NCBI GenBank assembly: GCA_963834965.1
Contig: CAWIEI010000017.1
Coordinates: forward strand, 248,001 to 312,000
Direction of reading: 5' to 3'
Length of the DNA: 64,000 nucleotides
From: Fodinibacter sp963834965
GTDB lineage: Bacteria > Actinomycetota > Actinomycetes > Actinomycetales > Dermatophilaceae
The position numbers and the translations under genes are program-made. The notes below the pieces were generated by a model, which worked only from the letters and a program-made list of their open reading frames with translations, searched no databases and had not been told where the DNA came from. Shown one piece after another: positions 16,503 through 24,623 of the stretch. Numbering within the stretch: the first letter of the stretch is position 1; every line of letters starts with the position of its first letter.

Positions 16503-17837
16503 TCAGCCGTGCACCGACTCCACGGCCCCGACCAGCCCCGAGGTGAGCAGCGACAGGTCGTCGTTGGAGGCCACGTAGGGCGGCATCGTGTAGACGAGGT
16601 CGCGGAACGGGCGTACCCACACGCCGCGCTCGATGGCCGCAGCGGTCACCTCGGCCACCCGCACCGGCTCGCGCAGCTGCACGACGCCGACGGCCCCCAG
16701 CACCCGCACCTCGCGCACCGACGGCAGGGATGCCGCCCGATCCAGCCCCGCGGTCAGCCCGCGTTCGATCCGACCCACCTCTGCCTCGGTCTCGCGCGAG
16801 GCCAGCAGGTCGAGGTTGGCCGACGCGATGGCGCAGGCCAACGGGTTCCCCATGAAGGTCGGCCCGTGCATGAGCCCACCGGCGTCGCCGGCGCTGACCC
16901 CCTCCGCCACGGCCCGCGTGCAGAGCACGGCCGCCAGGGTGAGGTAGCCGCCGGTCAGGGCCTTGCCGACGCACAGGATGTCCGGGGCAAGATCGACCAA
17001 CAGGTCAGAGCTGCCCCTGCCGGCACCGGCCCAGAGCGGCCCGGTGCGGTGGAATCCGGTGGCGATCTCGTCGTGGATCACCACTGCCCCGTGCTCGTGC
17101 GCCAGCTCGTGCAGCACCGCCAGCACGTGCGGGCTGTACACGTGCATGCCGCCGGCACCCTGCAGCACCGGCTCGACGATGACGGCCGCCACCGAGTCCG
17201 CGTGGGCGGCATACAGCGCCCGGGTCTCGCGCTCCCAGGCGACCAGCTCGGGGTCGCCCGGCACCCGGTCGAGGCCTCCGGGCGGGCGCGGAGCGAAGAC
17301 GTGCTCGGGCAGCACTCCCCGGAACAGTGCGTGCATCCCGCCGACCGGGTCGGTCACCGACATCGGCGAGAACGTGTCGCCGTGGTAGCCGCCGCGGACC
17401 GTGAAGAACCGGGTGCGCCGCAGGCCGGCCGCGAGCTGGAACTGCAGCGCCATCTTCATCGCGACCTCGACCGACACCGACCCCGAGTCGGCGAGGAACA
17501 CGTGCTCGAGGCCGGCGGGTGCCAGGTCGACGAGCCGCCGCGCCAGCCCGAGCGCGGGCTCGTGGGTGAGCCCCCCGAACATCACGTGCGACATCGACGC
17601 CAGCTGGCGGTGCGCGGCGGCGTCGAGCTCGGGCACCGCATACCCGTGGACGGCGCACCACCACGAGGACATGGCGTCGATGACCTCGAGTGGTGCGCCG
17701 TCGCGGCCGCGCAAACGCAGTCGGATGCCGGACGCCGACTCCACGAGGTAGGGCTCCTGCGGCGCCAGTGCGGAGGAGTACGGGTGCCACACGTGCTCAC
17801 GGTCGAACGCGAGCAGCTGGGCGAGGTCGATGGTCAT
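16503..17837 (-). CDS. bioA: Adenosylmethionine-8-amino-7-oxononanoate aminotransferase
   Basis: PLP transaminase converting KAPA to DAPA with SAM as amino donor. 444 residues. Visible are the N-terminal HVWHPYSSALAP, SSWWCAVHGYAVPELDAA, SGSVSVEVAMKMALQF, FTVRGGYHGDTFSPMSVTDP, DEIATGFHRTG and the PLP lysine in CVGKALTGGYLTLAAVLCT. The WW near residue 60 is typical of BioA rather than other class III aminotransferases. It stands alone leftward, separate from bioF-bioD and bioB. Confidence 0.95.
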   Translation of the reverse strand: MTIDLAQLLAFDREHVWHPYSSALAPQEPYLVESASGIRLRLRGRDGAPLEVIDAMSSWWCAVHGYAVPELDAAAHRQLASMSHVMFGGLTHEPALGLARRLVDLAPAGLEHVFLADSGSVSVEVAMKMALQFQLAAGLRRTRFFTVRGGYHGDTFSPMSVTDPVGGMHALFRGVLPEHVFAPRPPGGLDRVPGDPELVAWERETRALYAAHADSVAAVIVEPVLQGAGGMHVYSPHVLAVLHELAHEHGAVVIHDEIATGFHRTGPLWAGAGRGSSDLLVDLAPDILCVGKALTGGYLTLAAVLCTRAVAEGVSAGDAGGLMHGPTFMGNPLACAIASANLDLLASRETEAEVGRIERGLTAGLDRAASLPSVREVRVLGAVGVVQLREPVRVAEVTAAAIERGVWVRPFRDLVYTMPPYVASNDDLSLLTSGLVGAVESVHG

Positions 17838-17874
17838 CGCCGCCCATTGTGTCGCGACGCCGGACTCGCTGACC

Positions 17875-18429
17875 TCAGGCGGCGGCGCGGGCGCTCTCGA
17901 CCTCGCTGGCCAGGCGCTGCACCAGCGTGCGCAGCTCGGCGTCGAGCGCCTCGTCGGAGAGGCGGCCGTCGACGAAGGCCTGGAAGGACGAGCCGACCCC
18001 CACGGTGTCCTCGATGACGTCGGCCCCGGCGACCTTGAGCACCTTCACGCCGTCCGCACGGGCCCACTGGGCGCCGCGCGGAGCGCCGCTGGCGGCGATC
18101 ACGGCAGCCGGCTTGCCGGCGATGGAGGCCGCACCACGCGGCCGTGAGGCCCAGTCGACGGCGTTCTTGACCGCGCTGGACAGCGACCCGTTGTACTCGG
18201 GGGTGACGAGCAGCACCGCATCGGCGTCGGCGACGGCCTCGCGCAGGTCACGGGCGATCTCGGGCAGCTCCTCGGGGGAATCGAGGTCCTCGCTGTAGTG
18301 CGGGAGCTCGGCGAGGCGGGCGAAGACGGTGCCGTCGACACCGGCGGGCAGGTGCGCGATGGCGGCGTCGGCGAGCTGGCGGTTGGTGGAGCTGGCGCGC
18401 AGGCTGCCGACGAGGACGAGGACGTTCAC
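17875..18429 (-). CDS. NADPH-dependent FMN reductase family protein
   Basis: 184 residues with the flavodoxin-like fold. The phosphate loop GSLRASSTNRQLADAA binds FMN phosphate, and LLVTPEYNGSLSSAVKNAVDW is the family signature. Members reduce flavins, quinones or chromate with NAD(P)H; the substrate is not decided here. It is divergent from the PadR operon. A dyad GTTGA-N4-TCAAC at 18488-18501 lies upstream of this gene and could be its operator. Confidence 0.9.
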   Translation of the reverse strand: MNVLVLVGSLRASSTNRQLADAAIAHLPAGVDGTVFARLAELPHYSEDLDSPEELPEIARDLREAVADADAVLLVTPEYNGSLSSAVKNAVDWASRPRGAASIAGKPAAVIAASGAPRGAQWARADGVKVLKVAGADVIEDTVGVGSSFQAFVDGRLSDEALDAELRTLVQRLASEVESARAAA

Positions 18430-18565
18430 GGGGTGCTCCTAGCGAGGAGAGGGCGGATCGGACAGGACGATCGACGCTGATCAGGTGGTTGAACAGTCAA
18501 CTAATCTGTGGATATTCCGCAGGTGGTTGCGCTGCCGGTATTCAGCGTTACTATGTACTGGTAGT

Positions 18566-18592
18566 CAGTGTCACTGAATAGCAGTGTCACTG
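18566..18592. promoter_or_regulatory. Two tandem PadR-type operators
   Basis: The 11-bp palindrome CAGTGTCACTG occurs twice, at 18566-18576 and 18582-18592, centre to centre 16 bp. A candidate promoter TTGCGC (18527-18532), 16 bases, TACTAT (18549-18554) lies just upstream, so a bound repressor would sit at the transcription start. The ribosome site GAGAGGAGG and padR GTG follow. Autoregulation by PadR is inferred. Confidence 0.7.
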
Positions 18593-18618
18593 AGTAGCCA
18601 GCGAGAGGAGGTGGCACC

Positions 18619-18948
18619 GTGGGCAAGCAGGAGACCGAGATGCTCAAGGGCACGCTCGAGGGCATCGTCCTCGCGCTGCTGGCAGGGCGTTCGGCCTACG
18701 GGTACGAGATCACCGCCGAGCTGCGCGAGCGCGGCTTCACCGACATCGCCGAGGGCACCGTCTACGCCCTGCTGGTCCGGGTGGAGCAGCGCGGCCTGGT
18801 CGACGTCGAGAAGGTGCCGTCGGAGAAGGGCCCGCCGCGCAAGGTCTACACGCTCAACACCCACGGTCGGGCCCAGCTCGACGACTTCTGGAGGACGTGG
18901 AGCTTCCTCCAGGCACGTATCGAACAGCTCCGAGAGGGAGGCCGCTGA
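18619..18948 (+). CDS. PadR-family transcriptional repressor
   Basis: 109 residues from a GTG with a strong ribosome site. The winged helix ETEMLKGTLEGIVLALLAGRSAYGYEITAELRERGFTDIAEGTVYALLVRVEQRGLV is the PadR signature, followed by a short C-terminal dimer helix. First gene of PadR, DUF1048, ABC ATPase, ABC permease. PadR proteins of this kind usually sense the exporter's substrate and de-repress the operon. Confidence 0.92.
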   Translation: MGKQETEMLKGTLEGIVLALLAGRSAYGYEITAELRERGFTDIAEGTVYALLVRVEQRGLVDVEKVPSEKGPPRKVYTLNTHGRAQLDDFWRTWSFLQARIEQLREGGR

Positions 18949-18949
18949 G

Positions 18950-19318
18950 ATGGTCGCGAAGTGGATCGAGGCCCTGACCGGGTCGCTCGAGCAGAAGAAG
19001 CAGTACAAGAAGGACAAGGCCCGCATGGAGGCCCTCCCGGAGCCCTACCGCGGCGCCGCCAAGGCCTTCGCGCGGTACTTCATGTACTACGGGGGGCTCA
19101 CCGACGGCGACACGATGGTGACGATGCTCGGCGACTTCACCGACCTCTGGGAGCGCGCCGCGGTCGACGGGACGCCGGTGCGCGAGATCGTCGGCGACGA
19201 CCCGGTGGAGTTCGCCGAGAACTTCGCCGAGGCCTACGCCGGCACCCGGTGGATCGACAAGGAGCGCGCCCGGCTGACCGCCGCGGTCGAGGCCGCCGAG
19301 GCAGGTGGGCCGCGATGA
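18950..19318 (+). CDS. DUF1048 family protein
   Basis: 122 residues, all helical by composition. Begins MVAKWIEALTGSLEQKKQYKKDKARMEALPEPYRGAAKAFARYFMYYGG. DUF1048 proteins are recurrently encoded between a PadR regulator and an ABC exporter, as here, but their role is unknown. The start is one base after the padR stop, and its TGA overlaps the ATPase ATG, so the order of synthesis is tightly coupled. Confidence 0.85.
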   Translation: MVAKWIEALTGSLEQKKQYKKDKARMEALPEPYRGAAKAFARYFMYYGGLTDGDTMVTMLGDFTDLWERAAVDGTPVREIVGDDPVEFAENFAEAYAGTRWIDKERARLTAAVEAAEAGGPR

Positions 19319-20073
19319 CGACCGACGCCGCCATCCGGGTCGAGGGCCTGGTCAAGTCGTTCAAGGACCTCGAGGTGCTCCGTGGGGTCGACTTCGAGGT
19401 CGAGCGGGGCAGCATCTTCGCCCTGCTCGGCTCCAACGGCGCCGGCAAGACCACCGTCATCCGCATCCTGGCCACGCTGCTGCGGGCGGATGCCGGCCGG
19501 GCCGGGGTCAACGGCTTCGACGTGGTGTCGTCGGCGGCCGAGGTGCGCGAGTCGATCAGCCTCACCGGGCAGTTCGCGGCGGTCGACGACGTGCTCACCG
19601 GGCGCGAGAACCTCGTGCTGGTGGCCCGGCTACGGCACCTGCCGGATGCCGGTCGCATCGCCGAGCGACTGCTCGCTCGCTTCCAGCTCACCGACGCCGC
19701 CGAGCGGCGGGCGGCGACCTACTCGGGCGGCATGCGCCGCCGGCTCGACATCGCGATGAGCCTGATCGGCGACCCACCGGTGGTCTTCCTCGACGAGCCC
19801 ACCACCGGGCTCGACCCCGAGGCGCGCCTGGAGGTGTGGCAGGCGGTGCGCGACCTCGCCGCCGGCGGCACCACCGTGCTGCTCACCACGCAGTACCTCG
19901 ACGAGGCCGAGCAGCTCGCCGACCGGATCGCGATCCTGCACGACGGTCGCATCATCGAGAACGGCACGCTGGCCGAGCTCAAGGCCCTGCTGCCGCCGGC
20001 GAAGGTCGAGTACGTCGAGAAGCAACCCACGCTCGAGGACGTGTTCCTAGCACTGACCAAGGAGAACCGATGA
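19315..20073 (+). CDS. ABC transporter ATP-binding protein (exporter)
   Basis: 252 residues. Walker A GSNGAGKTT, signature YSGGMRRRLDIA, Walker B VVFLDEPTTGLDPEA and the switch region TTQYLDEAEQLADRIAI are all present. The short C-terminal tail ends with VEKQPTLEDVFLALT, typical of the Drr/CcmA-like exporter class. Overlaps DUF1048 and the permease by ATGA junctions. Pairs with the permease to export an unknown, probably amphiphilic, compound. Confidence 0.93.
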   Translation: MTTDAAIRVEGLVKSFKDLEVLRGVDFEVERGSIFALLGSNGAGKTTVIRILATLLRADAGRAGVNGFDVVSSAAEVRESISLTGQFAAVDDVLTGRENLVLVARLRHLPDAGRIAERLLARFQLTDAAERRAATYSGGMRRRLDIAMSLIGDPPVVFLDEPTTGLDPEARLEVWQAVRDLAAGGTTVLLTTQYLDEAEQLADRIAILHDGRIIENGTLAELKALLPPAKVEYVEKQPTLEDVFLALTKENR

Positions 20074-20834
20074 GCACCACGCACTTCGTCGGCGACACCG
20101 CCCTGCTCACCGGGCGGTCGCTGCGCCACATCACCCGCAGCCTCGACACCATCATCACCACGACGATCATGCCGATCGCCTTCCTGCTGCTGTTCGTCTT
20201 CGTCTTCGGCGGGGCGATCGAGACGGGCACCGGCGCCTACGTCGACTACCTGCTGCCCGGCATCCTCGTCATCACCGTGGCGTCGGGCGTCTCCTACACC
20301 GCGTACCGGCTCTTCCTCGACCACAGCAGCGGCATCTTCGAACGGTTCCACTCGATGCCGATCGCGCGCTCGTCGGTGCTCTGGGCGCACGTGCTCACCT
20401 CGCTGGCCGCCATCGCCCTCTCGGTGCTGGTGGTCGTCGGCGCCGCCTTGGTCATGGGGTTCCGCTCCGGCGCAGGCGTTCTGGCGTGGCTGGCGGTGGC
20501 CGGCATCCTCGCGCTGTTCACGCTGGCGCTCACCTGGCTGGCCGTCATCCCCGGCCTCACGGCGAAGTCCGTCGACGGGGCGAGCGCGTTCTCGTACCCG
20601 CTGATCATGCTGCCGTTCGTCAGCTCGGCCTTCGTGCCCACCGCCACGATGCCGGGCCCGGTGCGGGTCTTCGCCGAGAACCAGCCGGTCACCGCCATCG
20701 TCGACGCCATCCGCAACCTGCTCGCCGGGCAGCCGGTGGGCAGCGACATCTGGGTCGCGCTCGGGTGGTGCGTCGCCCTGCTGGCCGCGGCCTACGGGTT
20801 CGCGATGCTCGCCTACCGGCGCGCGATGGCCTGA
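20070..20834 (+). CDS. ABC-2 type permease
   Basis: 254 residues with about six membrane helices and the ABC-2 pattern (TIITTTIMPIAFLLLFVFVFGG, YVDYLLPGILVITVASGV, and IFERFHSMPIARSSVLWAH as the cytosolic elbow). Partner of the ATPase encoded just before. Its 3' end overlaps the convergent WYL regulator gene by 22 bases. Confidence 0.92.
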   Translation: MSTTHFVGDTALLTGRSLRHITRSLDTIITTTIMPIAFLLLFVFVFGGAIETGTGAYVDYLLPGILVITVASGVSYTAYRLFLDHSSGIFERFHSMPIARSSVLWAHVLTSLAAIALSVLVVVGAALVMGFRSGAGVLAWLAVAGILALFTLALTWLAVIPGLTAKSVDGASAFSYPLIMLPFVSSAFVPTATMPGPVRVFAENQPVTAIVDAIRNLLAGQPVGSDIWVALGWCVALLAAAYGFAMLAYRRAMA

Positions 20835-21769
20835 CCGAGCCGCTCGGCCAGCGCCGCCACCTCGTCGTTGAGCGCGTCGGGCGAGACGACCCGGAGCTGC
20901 CACGGCAGCCAGGCCAGCCGCGCCGCCGCCGAGCGCAGGTCCCAGGTGGCGAAGCGCAGCTCGCAGCGGTCGCCCACGGCCGACAGCGACCCGAGCCCCG
21001 AGGGCAAGGCGTCGGCGACGACGTCGAGCGGTGCGTCGATGTCGATCACGACGTCGACGCCCTGCGGCCCGCGGGTCAGGGCCTCACGCACGTGCTCGGC
21101 GGCGTCGGGCGCCTCGCGCGGGCGGAAGGTGAACGTCGTCTCGCGCACCTCGCTCATCCGGTCGAGGCGGAAGCTGCGCCAGTCCGCCCGGTCGAGGTCC
21201 CAGGCGAGCAGGTACCAGCGCGAGGTGGTGGCGACCAGCCGGTAGGGCTCGGCCCGGCGGGTCGACTGCTCGCCGGATGCCGCCTCGTAGCCGAACCGCA
21301 CCTCGTGGCACGACCGAGCGGCCCGGGCGAGGAGCGCCACCACGGCGCCCTCGACGAGCTGGTCGCGGCGGCCGAGGGTGACGGTGGACTGCGAGACCGC
21401 CTCGACGCTCGCACGCAGCCGGGCGGGCAGCACCTGGTCGAGCTTGCCGAGGGTGCGCATCGCCGGCTCCCCGAGGCCGGCCACGGTGCCGCCGGCCGCC
21501 AGCCGCAGCGAGACGGCCACCGCCACGGCCTCCTCGTCGTCGAGCAGCAGCGGCGGCAGGGCCACCCCCGACCCCAGCTGGTAACCGCCGCCCACGCCCT
21601 GCCCGGCCCGCACCGGGTAGCCCAGCGCCCGCAGCCGGTCGACGTCTCGGCGCACGGTGCGGGTGGTGACCCCGAGGCGGTGGGCGAGCTCGGGGCCGGT
21701 CCACGTCGGGCGCGACTGGAGCAGGCCGAGCAGGCGCAGCACGCGCGAGGTCTGGGTCATGTCCGGCAT
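20813..21769 (-). CDS. WYL-domain transcriptional regulator (YafY/DeoR-type)
   Basis: 318 residues. The N-terminal helix-turn-helix reads RVLRLLGLLQSRPTWTGPELAHRLGVTTRTVRRDVDRLRALGYPVRAGQG. The central WYL domain has the core RYRLVAT...WYLLAWDLDRADWRSFRLDRM and a C-terminal WCX-like part. Ligands of WYL domains include nucleotides and nucleic acid fragments; none is known here. It is divergent from a DinB-fold gene, a frequent pairing. The dyad at 21785-21799 lies between them. Confidence 0.9.
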   Translation of the reverse strand: MPDMTQTSRVLRLLGLLQSRPTWTGPELAHRLGVTTRTVRRDVDRLRALGYPVRAGQGVGGGYQLGSGVALPPLLLDDEEAVAVAVSLRLAAGGTVAGLGEPAMRTLGKLDQVLPARLRASVEAVSQSTVTLGRRDQLVEGAVVALLARAARSCHEVRFGYEAASGEQSTRRAEPYRLVATTSRWYLLAWDLDRADWRSFRLDRMSEVRETTFTFRPREAPDAAEHVREALTRGPQGVDVVIDIDAPLDVVADALPSGLGSLSAVGDRCELRFATWDLRSAAARLAWLPWQLRVVSPDALNDEVAALAERLGQAIARR

Positions 21770-21784
21770 CCTCCGGGCGATAGC

Positions 21785-21799
21785 GGACCGGAACTGTCC
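21785..21799. promoter_or_regulatory. Dyad between WYL regulator and DinB gene
   Basis: GGAC-N7-GTCC in the short divergent region between the two starts (21769 and 21857). A candidate operator for the WYL protein; a short match, so modest confidence. Confidence 0.35.
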
Positions 21800-21856
21800 T
21801 CATTGTGGCCGAGGGTGGTGACACCAGGGAAGAACCACCGACGAAGGAGCCTGAAG

Positions 21857-22429
21857 ATGTCCGGCAATGCGGCGATGACCACCGACGAGCGCGAACTGCT
21901 CGCGAACTACGTGCAGCAGCAGCACGACGGCTTCCGGGGGGCGATCCTCGACCTCACCGACGAGCAGGCCGGCCGGCGCATCGAGAGCAGCGCGCTGAGC
22001 GTCGGCGGGCTGGTCAAGCACGCCGCGCAGGTGCAGGTGGGCTGGCGGCTGATGATCGAAGCCGCGCCCGAGCCGCCGACCTGGCCCGGCACCCTCGAGG
22101 AGCAGCAGGATAACTACGAGCGCAACAACAGCTGGGTCGAGGGCGACACGGTGGATGCCGCGCTGGCCGCGTTCGACGCCGAGGCCGAGCGGGTGCTCGC
22201 CGCCATCCGGGCCGCCGACCTCGACACCCCGGTGCCGGTGCCGCAGGACGTGCCGTGGTTCCCCAAGGACGTGCCCGCCTGGTCGGTGCGCTGGGTCGCG
22301 CTGCACCTCATCGAGGAGCTCGCCCGCCACGCCGGCCACGCCGACCTTCTCCGCGAGGCGATCGACGGCGCGACCATGTACGAGCTGATGGCCCGCCGCG
22401 AGGGCTGGGACACCAGCGCCTGGGCGTGA
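21857..22429 (+). CDS. DinB-fold (DUF664) protein
   Basis: 190 residues, a four-helix bundle. Starts MSGNAAMTTDERELLANYVQQQHDGFRGAILDLTDEQAGRR, with the metal-ligand type histidines in GGLVKHAAQVQ and in VALHLIEELARHAGHADLLREAIDG. These match DinB/mycothiol-dependent enzymes of actinobacteria. Activity is not known; some relatives are thiol transferases. GAAG precedes the ATG. Divergent from the WYL regulator. Confidence 0.9.
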   Translation: MSGNAAMTTDERELLANYVQQQHDGFRGAILDLTDEQAGRRIESSALSVGGLVKHAAQVQVGWRLMIEAAPEPPTWPGTLEEQQDNYERNNSWVEGDTVDAALAAFDAEAERVLAAIRAADLDTPVPVPQDVPWFPKDVPAWSVRWVALHLIEELARHAGHADLLREAIDGATMYELMARREGWDTSAWA

Positions 22430-22441
22430 CACAGTGACCCG

Positions 22442-22621
22442 GTGACTGGACGCGCCCTGGTGGCCACCCTCATGGCACTCGCCATCGCGACGGTGTCCGT
22501 CGTGGGCACGATCGGGCTGCTGCGCGCGGACGCCGGCGGCAGCGCCCAGGACCAGTGCGCGCTGCCCCTCGCCGAGCGCACCGGCGGCTGGGTCTGCTTC
22601 GGGGAGTCCCCGACTCCCTGA
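22442..22621 (+). CDS. Small secreted or membrane-anchored protein
   Basis: 59 residues from a GTG 13 bases after the DinB stop. One hydrophobic segment (ALVATLMALAIATVSVVGTIGLL) is followed by a short exported-looking tail with two cysteines (QDQCALP and GWVCFGE). No family recognised. Third-position GC bias and position close behind the DinB gene support coding; there is no independent evidence of function. Confidence 0.5.
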   Translation: MTGRALVATLMALAIATVSVVGTIGLLRADAGGSAQDQCALPLAERTGGWVCFGESPTP

Positions 22622-22665
22622 GGTCTCGGCCAGGCTTTCGTTGGGACAGAATCCTCGCATTCTCC

Positions 22666-22720
22666 TAATGGGAGGATTATCTCCCATTACGATAATGCGA
22701 TGATATCCTCGCATTATCGT
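22666..22720. promoter_or_regulatory. Paired HipB operators
   Basis: Two abutting palindromes just before hipB. The first has arms TAATGGGAG (22666-22674) and CTCCCATTA (22681-22689). The second has perfect 12-base arms ACGATAATGCGA (22689-22700) and TCGCATTATCGT (22709-22720). The region is strikingly AT-rich for this genome and contains promoter-like GATAAT at 22691-22696. Autorepression by HipB or the HipBA complex is inferred from standard toxin-antitoxin organisation. Confidence 0.8.
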
Positions 22721-22736
22721 GACGGGAGGCGGGACC

Positions 22737-23024
22737 ATGGAGAGTCGTGTACCAGCACGCTCGCAGAAGGCGCTGGGCAGGGAGCTGGCCCGGCTGCGGT
22801 TTGAGCGCGGTCTGACGCAAGGGGAGCTCGCAGACGCTCTGGGCGTCACGCGTCGCTACATCTACGAGCTGGAGACCGGTCGTCCCACCCTGTTCGCGAC
22901 CCGGCTCTTCGAGTTCCTGCGCGAGCTCGGCGCCCATCTCGAGGTCGTCTCGACGCCGGACCCGGTCCCGTCTCCCGACCCGAGCGCCCAGCCCTTCCTG
23001 ACCGCGCTGCCCCCGGACCTCTGA
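22737..23024 (+). CDS. hipB: HipB-like antitoxin, Xre-family
   Basis: 95 residues. The helix-turn-helix ALGRELARLRFERGLTQGELADALGVTRRYIYELETGRPTLFATRLFEFLRELGAHLEV is the Xre type found in HipB. The tail is Pro/Asp-rich and probably disordered. I choose the ATG at 22737 after GGGAGGCGGG rather than an in-frame upstream start inside the operator arm. Its stop shares one base with the hipA ATG (TGATG). Confidence 0.92.
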   Translation: MESRVPARSQKALGRELARLRFERGLTQGELADALGVTRRYIYELETGRPTLFATRLFEFLRELGAHLEVVSTPDPVPSPDPSAQPFLTALPPDL

Positions 23025-24364
23025 TGGCCCGCGAACCGATGGACGTGTGGCTGTACGGCACCCACATTGCGACCGTGACCGAGGGGGCGCTGCGGCGGGT
23101 GTCCCTGCGCTGGACCGAGCACGCACTGGAGCGGTGGGGTCCCGGCGCGCACCTGCTGTCGGCGAAGCTACCGATCGGCACCACCCCACCGGACGTCGTG
23201 GTCACGGCGTACGTCGACGGGCTCCTGCCCGAAGGAAACGCACGGGTCAACCAGGCGATGTCGGCCGGTATCGCCCCGGACGACACGTACGCCCTCATCG
23301 GCGCCCTGGGGCGTGACACGCCCGGCGCGGTCATCTTCGTGCCGACCGGCGACGGCGACCCGACCCGTGCGGGCCACTACGAGCCGCTCACCGACGACCA
23401 GGTGCAGGAGCGCCTCAAGCGCGCCGACGAGCACGCGCCGGCGCAGCCCGGTGTCACCCATGAGTCCTCCACGCTGCCCGGCATGGTCCCCAAGATCACG
23501 CTGCACCGTGAGCAGGGGTCGTGGCACGCATGCAAGGACGGCGCGCCGTCGACGTGGATCCTGAAGCGTGGTGGCCGGCTCACCGACGACGGCGGCGACA
23601 TCATCGACACGGAGGTGGCGTGCCTCGCCCTCGCGCGCGCCGTCGGGCTCACCAGCGTCGACGCCGAGGTGCTCGACTTCGGCGAGGCCCGTGGCATCGC
23701 CGTGTCCCGCTACGACCGCGACGGTCGCCTCGGGCGCCTTGGGCGCGAACACCAGGAAGACCTCGCCCAGGCCATCGGCCTCAACACCAGCGACCCGAAC
23801 CGCAAGTTCCAGTGGGGCTCGGCCATGCCCTCGCTGCGCGACGCGGCGATGGTGCTGCGCGACGGCGGCGCGAACCAGGACTCGCTGCTGCGTCTGGTCG
23901 CGTTCTCACTGATCGTCGGCAACACCGACCTGCACGCGAAGAACATCTCCTTCCTCCGACATGCCGACGGGAGTGTGGAACTCGCGCCCGCCTACGACGT
24001 CGCGATGCACCTGCACCACCGGCCCGACGACCGACGCAACGCGCTCGACATCAACGGCAGGTTCCTCATCGACGAGCTCACCATCGACGACGTCGTGGCG
24101 GAGGGCGTCGGCTGGGGGCTGCCGGCTGCCCGCGCCCGGCGCGTGGTGTCCGACACCGTGGAGGCGGTGCGCCGCGCCCTGGTGGAGATCGACAGGTCCG
24201 CTCACCCGGACGTCAGTGACGAGGCCTGGGCTGTCGTCGACGGGCGCGCGCAGGATGCGGCCGACCGTCTGCCCGCCTCCACCGGCGCCACGACACGCCG
24301 GGCGCCGGCCCGGGAGCGGGTCAGTGGAGGGCGGCGGGGCCCCAAACGGCCCAGGCCGAGCTGA
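23024..24364 (+). CDS. hipA: HipA-like serine/threonine kinase toxin
   Basis: 446 residues. The HipA N-subdomain (VWLYGTHIATV...) is followed by the kinase: ATP lysine region WILKRGG, catalytic loop VGNTDLHAKNISF (Asp and Asn) and YDVAMH with the metal Asp. E. coli HipA phosphorylates glutamyl-tRNA synthetase; the target here is unknown. The stretch PGMVPKITLHREQG corresponds to the family's ejectable loop but lacks the usual GAQEK wording. A basic Arg/Pro-rich tail of about 25 residues ends the protein. Immediately follows hipB. Confidence 0.92.
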   Translation: MAREPMDVWLYGTHIATVTEGALRRVSLRWTEHALERWGPGAHLLSAKLPIGTTPPDVVVTAYVDGLLPEGNARVNQAMSAGIAPDDTYALIGALGRDTPGAVIFVPTGDGDPTRAGHYEPLTDDQVQERLKRADEHAPAQPGVTHESSTLPGMVPKITLHREQGSWHACKDGAPSTWILKRGGRLTDDGGDIIDTEVACLALARAVGLTSVDAEVLDFGEARGIAVSRYDRDGRLGRLGREHQEDLAQAIGLNTSDPNRKFQWGSAMPSLRDAAMVLRDGGANQDSLLRLVAFSLIVGNTDLHAKNISFLRHADGSVELAPAYDVAMHLHHRPDDRRNALDINGRFLIDELTIDDVVAEGVGWGLPAARARRVVSDTVEAVRRALVEIDRSAHPDVSDEAWAVVDGRAQDAADRLPASTGATTRRAPARERVSGGRRGPKRPRPS

Positions 24365-24370
24365 GCGTGG

Positions 24371-24619
24371 TCAGCCCCAGGTGGGCTGCTCGACCGTGCC
24401 GTGCTGCACGCAGGTCGCCGTCCATGCGCCGGGGGTGACCTGCACCTTCATCCGACGCCGGCAGTGCACGCACCAGCGCGGCGGCTCGAGCTCGGCCCGG
24501 CGGGCGCACCTGGCGTGGTCGCCGTCGGCCACGGCCGACCCGCACTGCCCGCACCACTGCCCGGTGTCGCCGGCGCGCGCGACCGGCCCCACGGCATCCT
24601 CACCGAGCACGAACACCAC
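24371..24619 (-). CDS. bsaP: Biotin synthase auxiliary protein (BsaP-like)
   Basis: 82 residues from a GTG four bases after the bioB stop. Six cysteines in pairs or near pairs: WCGQCGSAVADGDHARC, then RWCVHCRRRMKVQVTP and TCVQHG. This is the layout I know from the small protein encoded beside bioB in mycobacteria and related actinobacteria, reported to be needed for conversion of dethiobiotin to biotin by their BioB. It probably carries or donates a metal or iron-sulfur centre. The assignment rests on the Cys pattern and the bioB linkage. It converges with hipA. Confidence 0.8.
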   Translation of the reverse strand: MVFVLGEDAVGPVARAGDTGQWCGQCGSAVADGDHARCARRAELEPPRWCVHCRRRMKVQVTPGAWTATCVQHGTVEQPTWG

Positions 24620-24623
24620 CGCG

